Assembly: GCA_003993805.1 (NCBI GenBank)
Contig: RSEF01000001.1
Span: 152,508,390-152,572,389 of the forward strand
DNA: 64,000 nucleotides
Source: Himantopus leucocephalus
Lineage: Eukaryota > Chordata > Aves > Charadriiformes > Recurvirostridae
Direction of reading: 5' to 3'
The notes under the pieces were generated by a model, which was not told the origin of the DNA, searched no databases, and saw only the letters and a list, made by a program, of their open reading frames with translations. Positions 10,906-23,400 of the stretch are shown here, in pieces. The stretch's first letter is position 1. Each line of letters starts with the position of its first letter. The translations under genes and the position numbers were made by a program.

Positions 10906-13681
10906 CTCAGATGCAAAAATCTGAAGCAGAAACCAAGTCTTCTGAGTTTCATGGAACTGGGTATTGTATGGCAGGTATATACATTTTATATTGTTACATT
11001 TGTTTGTGACGTGTCATAGCTTGTTTTGCTTGTTTTTCTAGAACATTATGAATAAAAACATCAGAATCATCATCATGATGCAAAAGTCTTGCATTTTGTC
11101 CTAGAGGAGCTGAAAATGTTTTGTTTATGAATCAGACATAAACCTTCATGACTCCAAATCATGTGAGCTGCTCAGAAAAACAGAATTTGAATTCAATTTA
11201 TTGGATAAATACTCAATAAGGTAACAATTGTGTCAGTATAATATATCAGAAATATGAGTGATCACTGTCAAGTTGTACTAAAATAAAACATTTCAGTATA
11301 AATACAGAAAAAAAATGCAAAGCTACTTATTTAGAAATGTTGTCACAGGAATATAAAATATTTTAGTGATTTAGCAAAAAAAAATTTTTCGTTGTCCAGT
11401 TTTTAAATAAATGTGGATTTTTCCAAGGAAAATGGAAGCGCTTGATTTAGCCGATTAATCAAACCCCTAACAATTACTTGGGTTTGTATTAACAGTATTA
11501 ACCAATAAAATTCAGACAATTCAGTATGTTTTGCTACAATAAAATGGGAAATTATACAGCTAGAAATAAGACATTCTTTAAAGATGACAATTTATTTCTT
11601 CATGCATTTCTGGATTAGCATAATGATCACTGCAGAGATTGAAAGCCTGTGCAATGAATGACACAACATTTTGACTATTGTAATAAATCAATAGCCTACT
11701 TTAAAATGTAAATTAAAGAACTATTATTCTTTTTTTTTAATCAGGGCAATCTTTAGCAACCTTTAAAAAAATGAGATAAGCATATTTTAAGCAAATCATT
11801 GGGAGTAAACGTTGCAAACTAAATTTTTATGCTAGACTTATATTGCTAGCTAAAGCTGCAGGAGGAATGAAATAGTTTAAAAAACCCTCCTATTGCTACA
11901 TTTTCAACAGAAAAACTATTAATTCGTTCGCCCCATGCTTTCCGATGTAAAACTGATACTTAAAAAATTATATATTTATGCCATCTGAAGTGCTTTCTGT
12001 TCATTTCCTTGTTATTCCAAATAGCTATCATCATTTTATGGGAAAAAAAACGGCAGTCATCATGTCAATAGTGGAATACCCATAACTGCGATGGATATTG
12101 TAGCCATAAAAATCTCTCAACTCTGAATATTACATCAAAGTGCTGCAGAACAAAACCAGACTGAACTAGTAGGTTGTTGTTAATATATCCCATTTCAATG
12201 GTCAGAAAGATCTGACCTGCGTGTTGTTAAAATGGAATGGAAAACTGAAGTGTAGGAATATCTATTTATGGTAGTGGAAAAGACTGAAAGTAGGACAAGG
12301 TCCTAAAAAAGAGGAGTGTGAGGAAATGCATTTCAAGCACAAGACAGAAGACTCTGAACAGCCTGCAGAACTGGCATGTGCTACCTGCCAAGCTGGGATG
12401 CATTAAGCATTTAGACTCAGCTCCTCTTGCCCAGTTTTCTATCCCGTGTGTATATCTGTCACATGAAGTGTTATTTTTGGAGGTAGCTTTCTCTATTGGG
12501 GTAATGAAACTTATTTTTTTTTTCAGTTTAAATTAGCTGGCGCTTTTTAGACTTCATCTCTTTTTTTTAATTCTGCACATATTTTTACAAGTATGTTTTT
12601 CAGCTTTCTCTAAGAACCTGAGCATTACTGGAAAATGGTTATAGGCACGAGCTGAAAGGGCATGCTAGGTAATGACATGCACACATACACGTTCTGCTAG
12701 CGTTCCCAAATTCAGTACTGTTCCGCAAGTCAACTCTCAATTTAAAGTTACCCAGATCAGGCAAACTAGGAAGAATCACTTACTAGAGGATTATGAAATA
12801 GCAATGACATGATAAAAGCTTTGGAAGCATATGAAAAGAGTAGGATATCTGCTTTGCAAGTATCAAAATTCTCCATGATGCACTCATTGCTCTCGAGGCC
12901 TGTAAGTGAAAAATGCAAAATGTTTTCCATAATGCTGGCTTAAAAGCACAGGCCAAATCCTCACGTTAGGTTGAGGTTTTGATCTCACAGGAATTCAGTC
13001 TTTGGGTGTTTGAGGATAACTCTTTAATATAAAATTAGGTATAGGAAGAAGGGACAGTGATAATTAGTATCTCCATGGGAAAGTGAATTGATTAAAGCCT
13101 GAATAGATTTTCTTTTGATTACTTGGGAGAGTTATATTTCACAACTTGTTTCTGCAATCTTCCTTTTCTCAGATTCAAACCTTGCTCATTTGAACCCTCT
13201 TTTAAAGAAAGGTAGTGTAATGAATGCTTTGTCTTGGCTCACTCTTGTCTGCTAACAGCATTCAGTTCTTGTGTTAATTTCTTATGCTTATCTTGTTTAA
13301 CCAACAGTAATTAGGTATGGGAATACTGCTTTACAGAAGTTCACAAAAAGCAGTAATAAGAACAGTCATGAAGAGAAACTGGCAGTCGTGCTTTTTTTGA
13401 AAAATGGTAGCAAGTAGATGACCTGCTCTTGAAGGGACAAATTCATAAAGGATCCCAGTCCACTGACAGCGGAGCATTTGAGGAAGAAAGCAAGCACTGG
13501 GTGCTACAGAAAGGGAGAGAGGAATGGCACTGCAGAGGCACTGAGTGAGAATGGGGAGCCTGACACGGGACAGCAGGGAGGAAGGAAAGCAGAGAAGCAG
13601 TGACGAAGTTATATAGCAGTTTTGTCTAATTAAACCCAGATGGGAATATTGATCAAAATAGACTTAAATTTCACTCTCCTC
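10906..13681. other. AT-rich non-coding sequence, candidate conserved non-coding element inside
   Basis: No gene or young transposon. The part around 11430-11720 is dense in homeodomain-like cores (ATTA, TAATCA, CAATTA) and complex AT-rich sequence without simple repeats, a look shared by many vertebrate conserved non-coding elements. That is inference only, since conservation cannot be assessed from one sequence. Confidence 0.3.
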
Positions 13682-13686
13682 TTTTN

Positions 13687-13718
<32 letters not shown>
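13682..13718. repeat. Poly-T tract containing an N
   Basis: A run of about 37 T with a single N at 13686. On the minus strand this is a poly-A tract. No retrocopied gene body is recognisable next to it. The N probably marks a contig join in a homopolymer, so the true tract length is uncertain. Confidence 0.9.
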
Positions 13719-15891
13719 CCAGAGAGTAAGCTAAAAGGAATGGAGGATCTCCTGAGTTTGAAATCCAAATTGCATGTATCACGCAATCAGAAGATGATGG
13801 GATTCATATCTAAAAAGTCACTTCCATTTAATTCTAATTTTCCATGGTTTTGTTGGAGAGGCACAGGCTCTTCTGCCCTAAAGTGTTATTTGACCCCTTA
13901 TCTTTTCAGTGTTTTAATCTGCACAGTGTCTTTCTTTGAAATGGGTCCACGCTTAGAACATGTTTCTGCTTTTAGGAAACTCTTCCATGCATTAATCTTT
14001 GTGTCATGAGCACAGGCTTCCTGCTTAATAAACAGAGCAGCGTGCTGTTGCAAAGGTAGCATCGAGGGGCTTCATTTCACCGGGGCTTGAAGCAGCTGCA
14101 GCCTGCCGGGGTGTAAGTTTGGCCCTCCTGTCTCCACCCCACTCTCTGCCAGCAGCAGAAAAAAACCCTTCTTTTGTTACATTCTGCTCTGGTTTGGGAT
14201 CTCCAAGAAAACTGCTTTTAACTACTGTTAAATGTTGTCCAGCTTCTCTCTGATCCCAAGAATTGGTGATTAGCTAAATATATCTGATCCTGAGCGCCCT
14301 TTGGCAGTACCTAGGCATTCCTGGGCTTTTTGTTTTCCTGAGTACATCAATCAGATCCATCTGATTTACTTACGATTTTACAGGGCCCCGTTTTTCAAGT
14401 CCTGGGAGCACTTTTTGTTTGGTTAAAACAAAAAGTTTTCATCTTCTCTAGGCCTTTAATTGAGAGTAGAGTTTAAAATACCTATTATTGAAAGTATGAT
14501 CAATGTTAAATGCTACACAGGAAAAAAACCACAAAACCTTAGTGAACAGTATCAACAGAAGATACACTTGCGTGTCTGTATTCCAGATGGACAGAATTAG
14601 ACAATTTTATTTGCTAGTAATGCTGAGCAGTTTAAAAGTTCAACTTGTTTGGAGATTTTCCTTCAGGAATACTTGTGATAGCTCCAGTGCTGCTGTCTTA
14701 TTGTTATAACTGACCTCAAATTACTAAAGAATGTGAAGTTTATTTCAGGAAGTTATTTCTACTGTAAGAATTTCCTTGTAGTATTCTTAATGGCAGCTTA
14801 GAAATAATTTTGAATTTTTGGCTGCTTTTGGCTATTTTCTTGCAGAATCACTAACCTAGCTTTAATGCTGGTTAGGACAGCTATCTTGAGCACAGCCCCA
14901 GTGTTGCAAAGATCCACTGTTAATTGTAGTATCTGGCCACCCTGTAAAAGAAGCCCACACATGTTTGAACAGCTCTAACAACAGCAGAAATATATCAGCC
15001 CGATAAGAGGTCAGGCGCTACTGGGCAGTTCACACCGCTGAAAATTTCAGGGAGAGATACCAACTTTTCAAGCTATAGATACAAGAAGTAAAACCACCAC
15101 TTCTCAGGCTTTTAATCTATGCAAAGGACTGAGCCACCAGCCACCTCTCCCACGTGTGTGTTCTCCTTGTGCCACGTGGAGCATGCACCGAGACCAGGGA
15201 TCCTGTTACTTCAATGAGTCACTGGCCTGTAAATACCAGCCTGTATGTCAAGAATTATTTAAATTTAAAAATGCAGCTTAGGGTATTAGAAATGAGTGGT
15301 TTTTCAGATGCATATTTGGAGAATTGTAGGCGTGTTACAATTTTAATCTTAATGCAAGCTAATGGAACATTTTCCATGCGCTTTGTTTTTTACAATAATA
15401 CGATTTGTAATGGAAAGGTTACTATAGCACCATTAGTTTTTGACCAGCTGGTAATTTTATAGTTCAATTTTATGGGTTACTACATAGCATAATGGGTGAA
15501 ATACCATCATCAGTAAATATTTATGCAGAAAGAAAATAGAAAATGATAGGCTACTGTACACATATTACTGATGTTATACGGCAATGTCCTCAGCGTGCAC
15601 AGATGTTAACATACTGGGGTGGAATTTTATGGAACTTGAGTAAACAATTTCAGCACTTAATTCCCATTTTTTGATGTAGTGTATGCAGATGGGGCTTGAT
15701 ACCCAAGTGGATTTAGGCACCAGAACAAGCCCAGAATTTTGATTCACGGTAGAATCTGAGACTTGCAGTAAAATCCTTCAGCACCTTTTATGGCACAGGT
15801 AAGAAAATGGATAGCAAATGAAAAGAACTCACAAAATTTGACAGACAATAAAGCACTTAGGGTGAGTGAGTCTTCAATATATTTTTTTTTT
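13719..15891. other. Unique non-coding sequence
   Basis: No gene or transposon recognised. It holds the 11-bp inverted repeat annotated separately (14410-14436) and several open frames of 68-102 codons without family resemblance. GC content is somewhat raised around 14040-14160. Confidence 0.4.
14410..14436. repeat. Perfect inverted repeat, 11-bp arms, 5-nt spacer
   Basis: Left arm ACTTTTTGTTT (14410-14420), spacer GGTTA, right arm AAACAAAAAGT (14426-14436), a perfect complement. It could form a small hairpin, but arms this AT-rich are not rare in 64 kb of AT-rich DNA and I see no surrounding RNA gene. Confidence 0.8.
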
Positions 15892-15896
15892 TTTGT

Positions 15897-16483
15897 TGTG
15901 GTGGGATGACCCTGGCTGGCAGCTAAACTCCCACCCAGTTTTCTGCTCACTTCCCTGCACTGTGATGGCGGAGACAATTGGAAGGGAAAAAGCAAGAAAA
16001 ACTCATGGATCAAGATAAAGACAGTTTAATAAATGAAGAAATAAAAAGATAGAAAACACACCCATCCCCCCATCCCCCCCACGTGATGCAAAGGCAATCA
16101 ATCACTCATGATCTCCCACCAGCTGACCAATGCTGAACCTGTCTCTGAGCAATGGCTACCTTGGAATAACTACACCCACCACCCCCCCCCGAATTTTATT
16201 GCTGAGATTGCTGAGCATGATGTCACATGGTGCGTAATATCCCTTTGGCCCGTTTGCGTCAGCTGTTCCTGCTGTGTCTCCTCCCAGCCTCTTAGCCACC
16301 CCTAGCCTACTTGCTGGTGGGGTAGAATGGAAACGGAGAAGGTTTTGACACTATTCAAGCACTGGTCAATAATAAATAAAACACTGATGTGTTATCAACA
16401 CTGTTGTGGTCACAGATCCAAAACACAGCTCCATATGGGCTGCTATGAAGAAAGCTAACTCCATCCCAGCCAGACCCAGTACA
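15897..16483 (-). mobile_element. Solo LTR of an avian endogenous retrovirus (ERVL-like family)
   Basis: A 587-bp LTR in reverse orientation. On the plus strand it begins TGTGGTGGGATGACC and ends CCAGTACA, so the LTR proper has TG...CA ends. The 5 bp on either side are TTTGT (15892-15896) and GTTGT (16484-16488), a target duplication with one mismatch. The LTR 3' part carries an ATTAAA-type polyA signal (reverse complement near 16027-16033), followed by the CTTGATCCATGAG region seen also in the copy at 54.7 kb. There is no internal retroviral sequence on either side, so recombination between two LTRs is the likely origin. Assignment to ERVL rests on the family look and the 5-bp duplication. 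Confidence 0.8.
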
Positions 16484-16488
16484 GTTGT

Positions 16489-19400
16489 TTAGGTAATTTC
16501 CCTGTGCTTTCTGTGATACACAGACCTACGCCCGTTCCTGGAGGTCCCATATCCTCTTTCCAAATCAGACCAGAAGTAAGTCCTTAAAAATCAACCTATG
16601 CCAACAGGCTTTAAGGTAACAGCGAATGTGTTGTTAACCCCTATTACAGCTGAACAGAATGGTACAGTGTAGTTGTGGAGAAACCAATATGAAAACCAAG
16701 CTACCACACAACCGCAGTGATGAAGCAGGATGCATGGGAGAAAGAAAATCCCTATTGGATTTGCACCTAAACCAAAAACCTTCTCAAGCAAGTGAGAAGA
16801 TGATGCAAGGACGTCATTGCAGGTGTTTAGTGTTATACTTACTTACTTTCTTGCATTACCTAAAGTGAAAGTGAATAGATTTGGGAACCTTGTGAAGCCT
16901 TTAGATCTGTTTTCTGCAGTTACTGTAAGGAACTGAGAAGGTGAATCATAAAACCCAAGGTGTCCCTAACAGCAGACCTCTGGAAAGGGATATTTAAGCT
17001 ATTGATAGTTATGCCAGAAAGTTGTACTTATGAGAGGAAGTGGTAGAGAGAGTCTGTTTTCCGTGAAAAACATGAGACTGGATGAGTAGGAGTAGTGATG
17101 TTGTACAGTTGACTTTCTGAGGATATAAACAAGGCAACTTTGGAGGGCGGAATCATGGCTTTTATTTAGCTAACATGTATTTTGAAAAAGCAGTTAAGTT
17201 TTTAGCCCACAAGACTTCTTTGGATCTCAAACAGAAGTGGTAGCATTCAGCCTTGGTAGAGTTGGTGAACAATTCTTCCAAGTCTGACCTCAGCCAAGTG
17301 CAGAGCTTGCAAGGCTGCATATGGGCCAGGGCTGCAGCTTGCCCTGCCGGAGGGAGCAGTTTCAGATCACTCAAGCCCCATACGATGGATCTCAAACAGC
17401 TGGCTGGGCCGGCACCAACAGCAGGTGTTGGACTGGGGCTCTGCAGCCCTTCAAATTACAGGGAAGTACTTCTGAAGGTAACCTATTATTGTGAATTGCT
17501 TTTAGCTTCATAGAAAAATCTGATCTGGACTCAAATTTTAATTTCTGTAACTTTGTTTATGAGAAACATCTGTGTTTATCACTGAGAAACAAGCTCTGCC
17601 TTGAGCTACAAACCACAAAAAAACCTTTAACTGTGGAACTTACAAAGTGAATTAAAGTGGATGCGAAAGAGTAATAAGTTAGCCCTAGATTTATGATATC
17701 TGCTATGGACCGGTCTATCTACTATATATGGGGACATCTTTGGTGTTTTGTTTGTTTTGGGTTTGTTTGTTGTAGGTTTTTTTTAAGTATTTGTCTATTT
17801 GCATGTGATCTATGAAGAGAATGAATGTTTAATCTCATTTAACTTTAGCTGTAAGAAAGTAGAGCACTCAGCCTCCTCTGTGGTCAGTGGTGAGAGAAAC
17901 GCTCCTTTGCACTGTGATTCATGGCCTCTGTGTTGGATGCATATCCTCAGAGAGAAGAGATATCCGACTCCTGGAGCTTGGTTTAGAGGGTAGGTAAAAA
18001 GGCTAAAGTTAGTTGAAGCCCACCGTAAATGCACAGATGTAACTTGCATCTTCTTAATGTCTCTTCCATAGAACTAATCTCTTTTCCTGACTTACACGTA
18101 TCCATCTGTTTGTGTTTATCTCAGGAAAAAGGACCAATGAAGAATGTAATTTATTTCATATTGAGGGTTATGAATAGAGTGGTGCTAAGACATTAAAAGA
18201 AATGAAAGAACCAAGTTCTGTTTTGATATTCTGATTCATAAATATATGCTATTGAAATCTCTCTAGGCTTTTGTGAAGGAAAATGTACTATTGTACTGTC
18301 TTTTATTTTCCTTAGCACTGTTGAATGATTTTGCAAATATCATCTTTACATTGTTTTTCTTTAGAATTAAAATTCAAAGCTGGTTTACAGTAAAAACAGG
18401 ATGAAATTTCACTCTCATATATATGTTATTTTTAAGTTTTAGAAAGATTCCCCTCTCTGTCCCACCAAGATGTTTGCCTGCATACATGCAGAGTCCTTTT
18501 CTCCCTCGTCTAGGCTGGGCAAGAAGTAGAATAACTTAATTAGTATACGTGAGATAGTATTCTTCTCTACAGCAAAACAAAGATATGATGACGGCATGTA
18601 CTGTCTTCTTTGTGTTAATGTAATCAATGGGGAGCAGTAGTAATAACGCACGTATCTTTGGCATATACTAGCAATCAGGTTTCAAACTCTACAAATGCAT
18701 ATTCTACTCTCTAGTTTGAGCTAAAACATCTACATCTGCATAGCTATTACCTGTCTGAACAAAGTATACTATGCTGCTGTACAGTAAAATCACACTTTTA
18801 TTTTATAGATATATATTAGTAATATACAAAACCCAGAAAGACTTTTGATTTTATTCATCCCAACTATTCATGAATATGAGCCACACTCCCAAAATCACGG
18901 TATTCCTTTAAATATCATCAATTCTGAAGATAAGATATTCTGGGCTCTTTTTCCCGCCCTTCTAGTTTTTGAGCACTAGAATTTGTATTTCCAGACTCTT
19001 CTTCAGTCAGGAGAAGGAGAAATGAAATGTTATTTTTTATGAACACTGAGATACGTAATTGCACCACTTTAAGGAACTGTGACTGTTTAGCAGGATTTTC
19101 AGAAGATGTTTAAGATCTGATTTCAAAGAATGTTGAATTTAAAAGCCTAAGAGTTTGGTTAACATAAACAAGTTGCATCTGGATTATTAAACTTCTGGAC
19201 ATTAATTACCTTTGAAAACTGTATGCAGAACAGTAATCTAATGATGGTTGATTTTGTACATTAAATAATATATATTCCTAACCGGTTATCTTTTAAATTA
19301 ACCTTAACTGTGCTTTGATTTAAATACATTCGTTAAGGTGTAATTTGAAACAAAATATGATCACATTAGCATTTATTGGATTGTACAGGGGTTATAAATG

Positions 19401-20206
19401 ATTGACTGCTTTAATCAATACTCTTTTTTTTTTTCTGTAAGGAGATAGTGGCATAAAGCTAGAATGGACATTAGGGAGATGATAAGGAAGGAATTTAATA
19501 TAAACTGTAGTCACAGGATGTGGTAAGGAATATGGCTGCCCCAAAATAAAGTCCACATCTGTTCAGGTAATAGTGGCAGAGGGAGAAGGAGGGAAAAGAA
19601 TTCAGGAGTGCTTCCCTAGTTACTTTAACGGGAAACTCTGGATCTGTTTTTGTTGTTAATTCAGGAAGTGCCGATATATGAGGAGCTGTGACAGAACTTT
19701 AAACAAGAGCGAGTGAGCTCTGATTTTTGTAGTGACATTTGAATTTTCACAGCAGTGAGCAAGCAACCTTCCAAATACCCTGGGAGCAGGACAGAGTAGA
19801 ATTTCAGCAGATTAAACATTGTGCATGACAGCTATGAATGCTGTCAATGGAGTATTTTCATATACCAAAAATGATGATGAAGAACTAAAGGGCTTACCCA
19901 ATGCAAGAAATATTATTTCTTTGGGATTTGCAAACTGTATGCTGCCATGGACTTACATTATCTTTCTAGTAGTGACATTTTGGGATTTTTTTTTCATTAG
20001 TATTATTGATCAGCACTGACTTGAGTGTTTGCTGAAATCCAAAGGACTTTTACTGTTGTTGTTCTGTTGCATCGAAGGCGTGTGCTATTGAGTATTACAC
20101 TCGCCTAAGATTCCCTGTGTGATTTTCATTAGATTGGAAGGTCCATTCATTTACTGACACGAGTAAAATATTTCCTATGAATTGGTATTGCTTTCTTCAA
20201 AATATA
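16489..20206. other. Unique non-coding sequence
   Basis: No gene recognised. A GC-richer patch lies at about 17270-17450. A TTTGTTTG-type low-complexity stretch lies at about 17745-17790. The segment 19200-19430 resembles a conserved non-coding element in composition (many TAAT/ATTA cores), which is inference only. Open frames of 60-86 codons have no family resemblance. Confidence 0.4.
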
Positions 20207-20455
20207 GATAAGAACATAAAAACAGCCATAATGAATCAGACTAAAGATGATCTAATTTTTCCTTTTTATATAGGTGATAATAACAGCCATGTAGGAAAAA
20301 GTGTATGAACACGGAATGAATAGCAGCATACTTTCTCACCTGCATCAGGGATTTCCTGAGCTTTATAGTTAGCAGCCCTGAACAGGTTCTTCTTCCATGA
20401 ATTTGTTTGATCTATTTTTGAATTCGTGTAAACTATTAGCATCCAAAACAAACTA
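20207..20455 (-). mobile_element. Ancient amniote CR1-type LINE fragment
   Basis: The plus strand starts with AGAACATAAAAACAGCCATA, then AATCAGACTAAAGATGATCTA, the reverse complement of the 3' end of an old amniote CR1/L3-like family in which a 'rule' of the form GGTCTGACCCAGTATGGC precedes TTCTTATG. Further right, CTTCCATGAATTTGTTTGAT and ATTTTTGAATTCGTGTAAAC match the same family's more 5' part. The divergence is high, so the insertion predates the avian radiation, as far as appearance can tell. Edges are approximate. Confidence 0.6.
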
Positions 20456-23400
20456 TCTAATTATATTAATTTCACTTGTTGGTTTTGGGGCTGAGTCTGA
20501 CTTTAACTGCTAGCAGAACTGTATTAACTTATTCTTATCTGCAGAAAGCATCCCAGATGACACAGGGAATTTGGTCTCAGGAGCACATATTAAACAGAAA
20601 CGTATTCAACGTTAATACTGCAATAACATACCCTGTCTTCCAAAGAACCTAGTGATATCACAGACATCTGTGCTCAATCAAGTCAGACGTCTGAGCGGTG
20701 AACTGTTCAAATATGAAGATTCAAAGGCCTCAGAGTTATGACACCAATGCATGGAATTTCATGGATGACTTGTTTATACACATCTTCATTTTCTGAGTGA
20801 CAGTAAAACAAATAAAGAAGAAAGGTGCAGATTTCCAGAACAGATTTTCCTGGAAACAACACTGTAACCTCTTTATTAAAAAGATGAGGCAGTCTTTGGG
20901 CTGATTTAAGGCCCATAGTAAAGCAAGTTGCAAAAGCAATTAAGTAAAGATCTACAATACTGCACTTAACTTTATGAGCATATAAATCTCAAAGATGGAG
21001 ATGTCATTTCAGCATAGCTTTTTACCAGAGATAAAACACGCCTATTCCGTGCACAGACTTTGATCTCACTTATGGTTCCTCAGGTTTCAAATTCAAGAGA
21101 TGTTGTTTTTCTGACAATTGGCACTGCGGAGTGAAAGGTATGGAAGACTCAAGTGTTTATTACTGCTGAAAAAACAGACCAAACTTTTTTAACTGTAGTA
21201 TGTCCAAGAAAATGTAATGGTCAAAGACCAAAACAAGAATATAAGAAGTCGATGGGACTCTTCTGGCTATAGGAAGAACAGACCACAAAACGCATCTTTT
21301 TTATTAGTATTTTTGTTGCAGATTGGGTAGTTACCTGAGTGACTTTCAATATTAAATATTGAAATATTCCACTGAAGATATTCCATTTACAGCTGATTAG
21401 ATCCTCAAATTCTGTGTTGCTGAAAGTTTGATGTGTAAACCAAAAATGGAAATCTTGCAATTTTGTAAGGAAATTAAATTTAAAAAAAAAAAAGGTTTGG
21501 AAAATTGTTCTGGTTCATTTCTTTTTACACCAGAAAACTAGCAAGTAACCAGCTGTTTCATACTGAAGCAGTTTCCTAGAGTCAGGGCACTGTGTGGGGC
21601 AGCCCTGTGGGATCAGAGGCAGCCTGAGGGGTTTCACAGAGCCAGGAACCCAGCTGCCTAACAAACCTGGGAGCCATGGTTTAAACTAGGAGACTTTTGG
21701 GGCAATCCTTGAAGAATTACAAGGCTGCAAAGTTTCACTGGAGAACTCCTTATCACTTGTAGCATTTTTTTCATCATTACCATATTTATGTAGCATATGG
21801 ATACTGGTTGCACAGTGGAGGATGGTTTGAAGTTGGTGTTACTTACAAATGACAACATACAGCTGCAAATAGATGTGTAGAAGCAGATTTTCAGGAGTAT
21901 TTAGCAGCTAAACAGAGGCAAATAGCCACAGATTTTCAGCAGCTCATTGAAACATTCTGATTTGGAATCAAGGTACCAAGCTTACTCAAATGCTTTTGAA
22001 AGCCTCACTAGGGACAGAACCACAGGTTTTACAGACCTGAATGACTCTAAAATCGCTGTCTCTGCTCCAAGGGAAGGACCAAATGGGAAAGTAACAAGCT
22101 CAGGTGTGAGACTGGCATAAAGGAAAGTTCCTTGGAGTGGCCAAGTCGGAGATAGGTGAAGGCAGGCAGTGAAATTAATGACAGCTACGGAGGGTCCTGA
22201 GCATGTTCCCCATTGACGTAATTTCCCCAACAGTGAGTGTGAAGCCCTGAAAGGTGCAGGGGCTGCTGTGCCCTTCGAGATCTCTTATGGACATACAAAA
22301 ATGTTTCCTCCATTAAGTGATAGATCCACAGGCTTTTGCACATCTTCCCTCCTCAATGAAGTACTAAACCATGAACTATTTACTAAACTACTGAAGATGG
22401 TGGATTACATTGAATCTTGGTAGATTAATTAATTTCTTTTCCAGACTTACATCATGACAAATCAAAATATACTGACTCCTCCCCTCCTGTCCCTTCCATC
22501 AAATTAGTTAAATTGATGGGGTTTATGCAGACTGTAATACATATTAATAGGAGAGGTAACAGACAGGTCCAAGCACGCAGTCTGTGTAAGTTAAGTCATG
22601 GGTCAGTAAGCCCCATGGCAGCCTGAACAAGTATGTGAATTCATCCAGTATTGTGCAGTATAAGGACCTTAAACAGGGATAAAACTGGACCCCATGGACA
22701 AATCTTACTGTGTTTCTTCTTTTTTTTTTTCTTTTTTTTAAACAAATAATTCAATTATCTTGTTTCCATCAACATATATATACTTCCATTTTGTGTAGTT
22801 ACTTGTAGATAAAAGTAGTCAGTTACAGAATACCTTATTCTCAACTCCCAGATGTAGAAGCCAAGACTACCATGCATCTCGACTGAGGGTTTTTGTTATA
22901 AATCATTACAAAAGTTTGTTTGGATTACGACTTCCAAGTCAAAGAACCACTGAAATTTACATTTATTAACCATGGACTTTTGATCAGCTTTGCAGATTTG
23001 GGAATTTATCCGTGTCTAAGAAACTCATCTGATGTTTAGTACCAAGACTTATTCAATAGTTGCTCTTTAAAAACCTTGCCTCTTCTCTTTTTTTAAAACA
23101 AACAAATAAAACCCATATCTTTTATGTTAAACATTTTAAAACACTTACCTTTTGTCTGTAATCACACCTCTCCAATGAAAAATCAAATGGGAAAACCTGC
23201 TGCACTGTTTAAACATGACAGTAACAACATAATGAGATTCTTTCTCAAGCAGAGAATGAAAGGTCAGAGATTACAACATCAGTCAATTCTTGTTTTATAT
23301 AATTCATGGTCTTTCCAATCAGACATGATCGTTCCCAATGATACCATTTTTAGGGCATATTTATAATGTGAGTTGCAAGAGAAAGAAAACTCAGGTCCCA

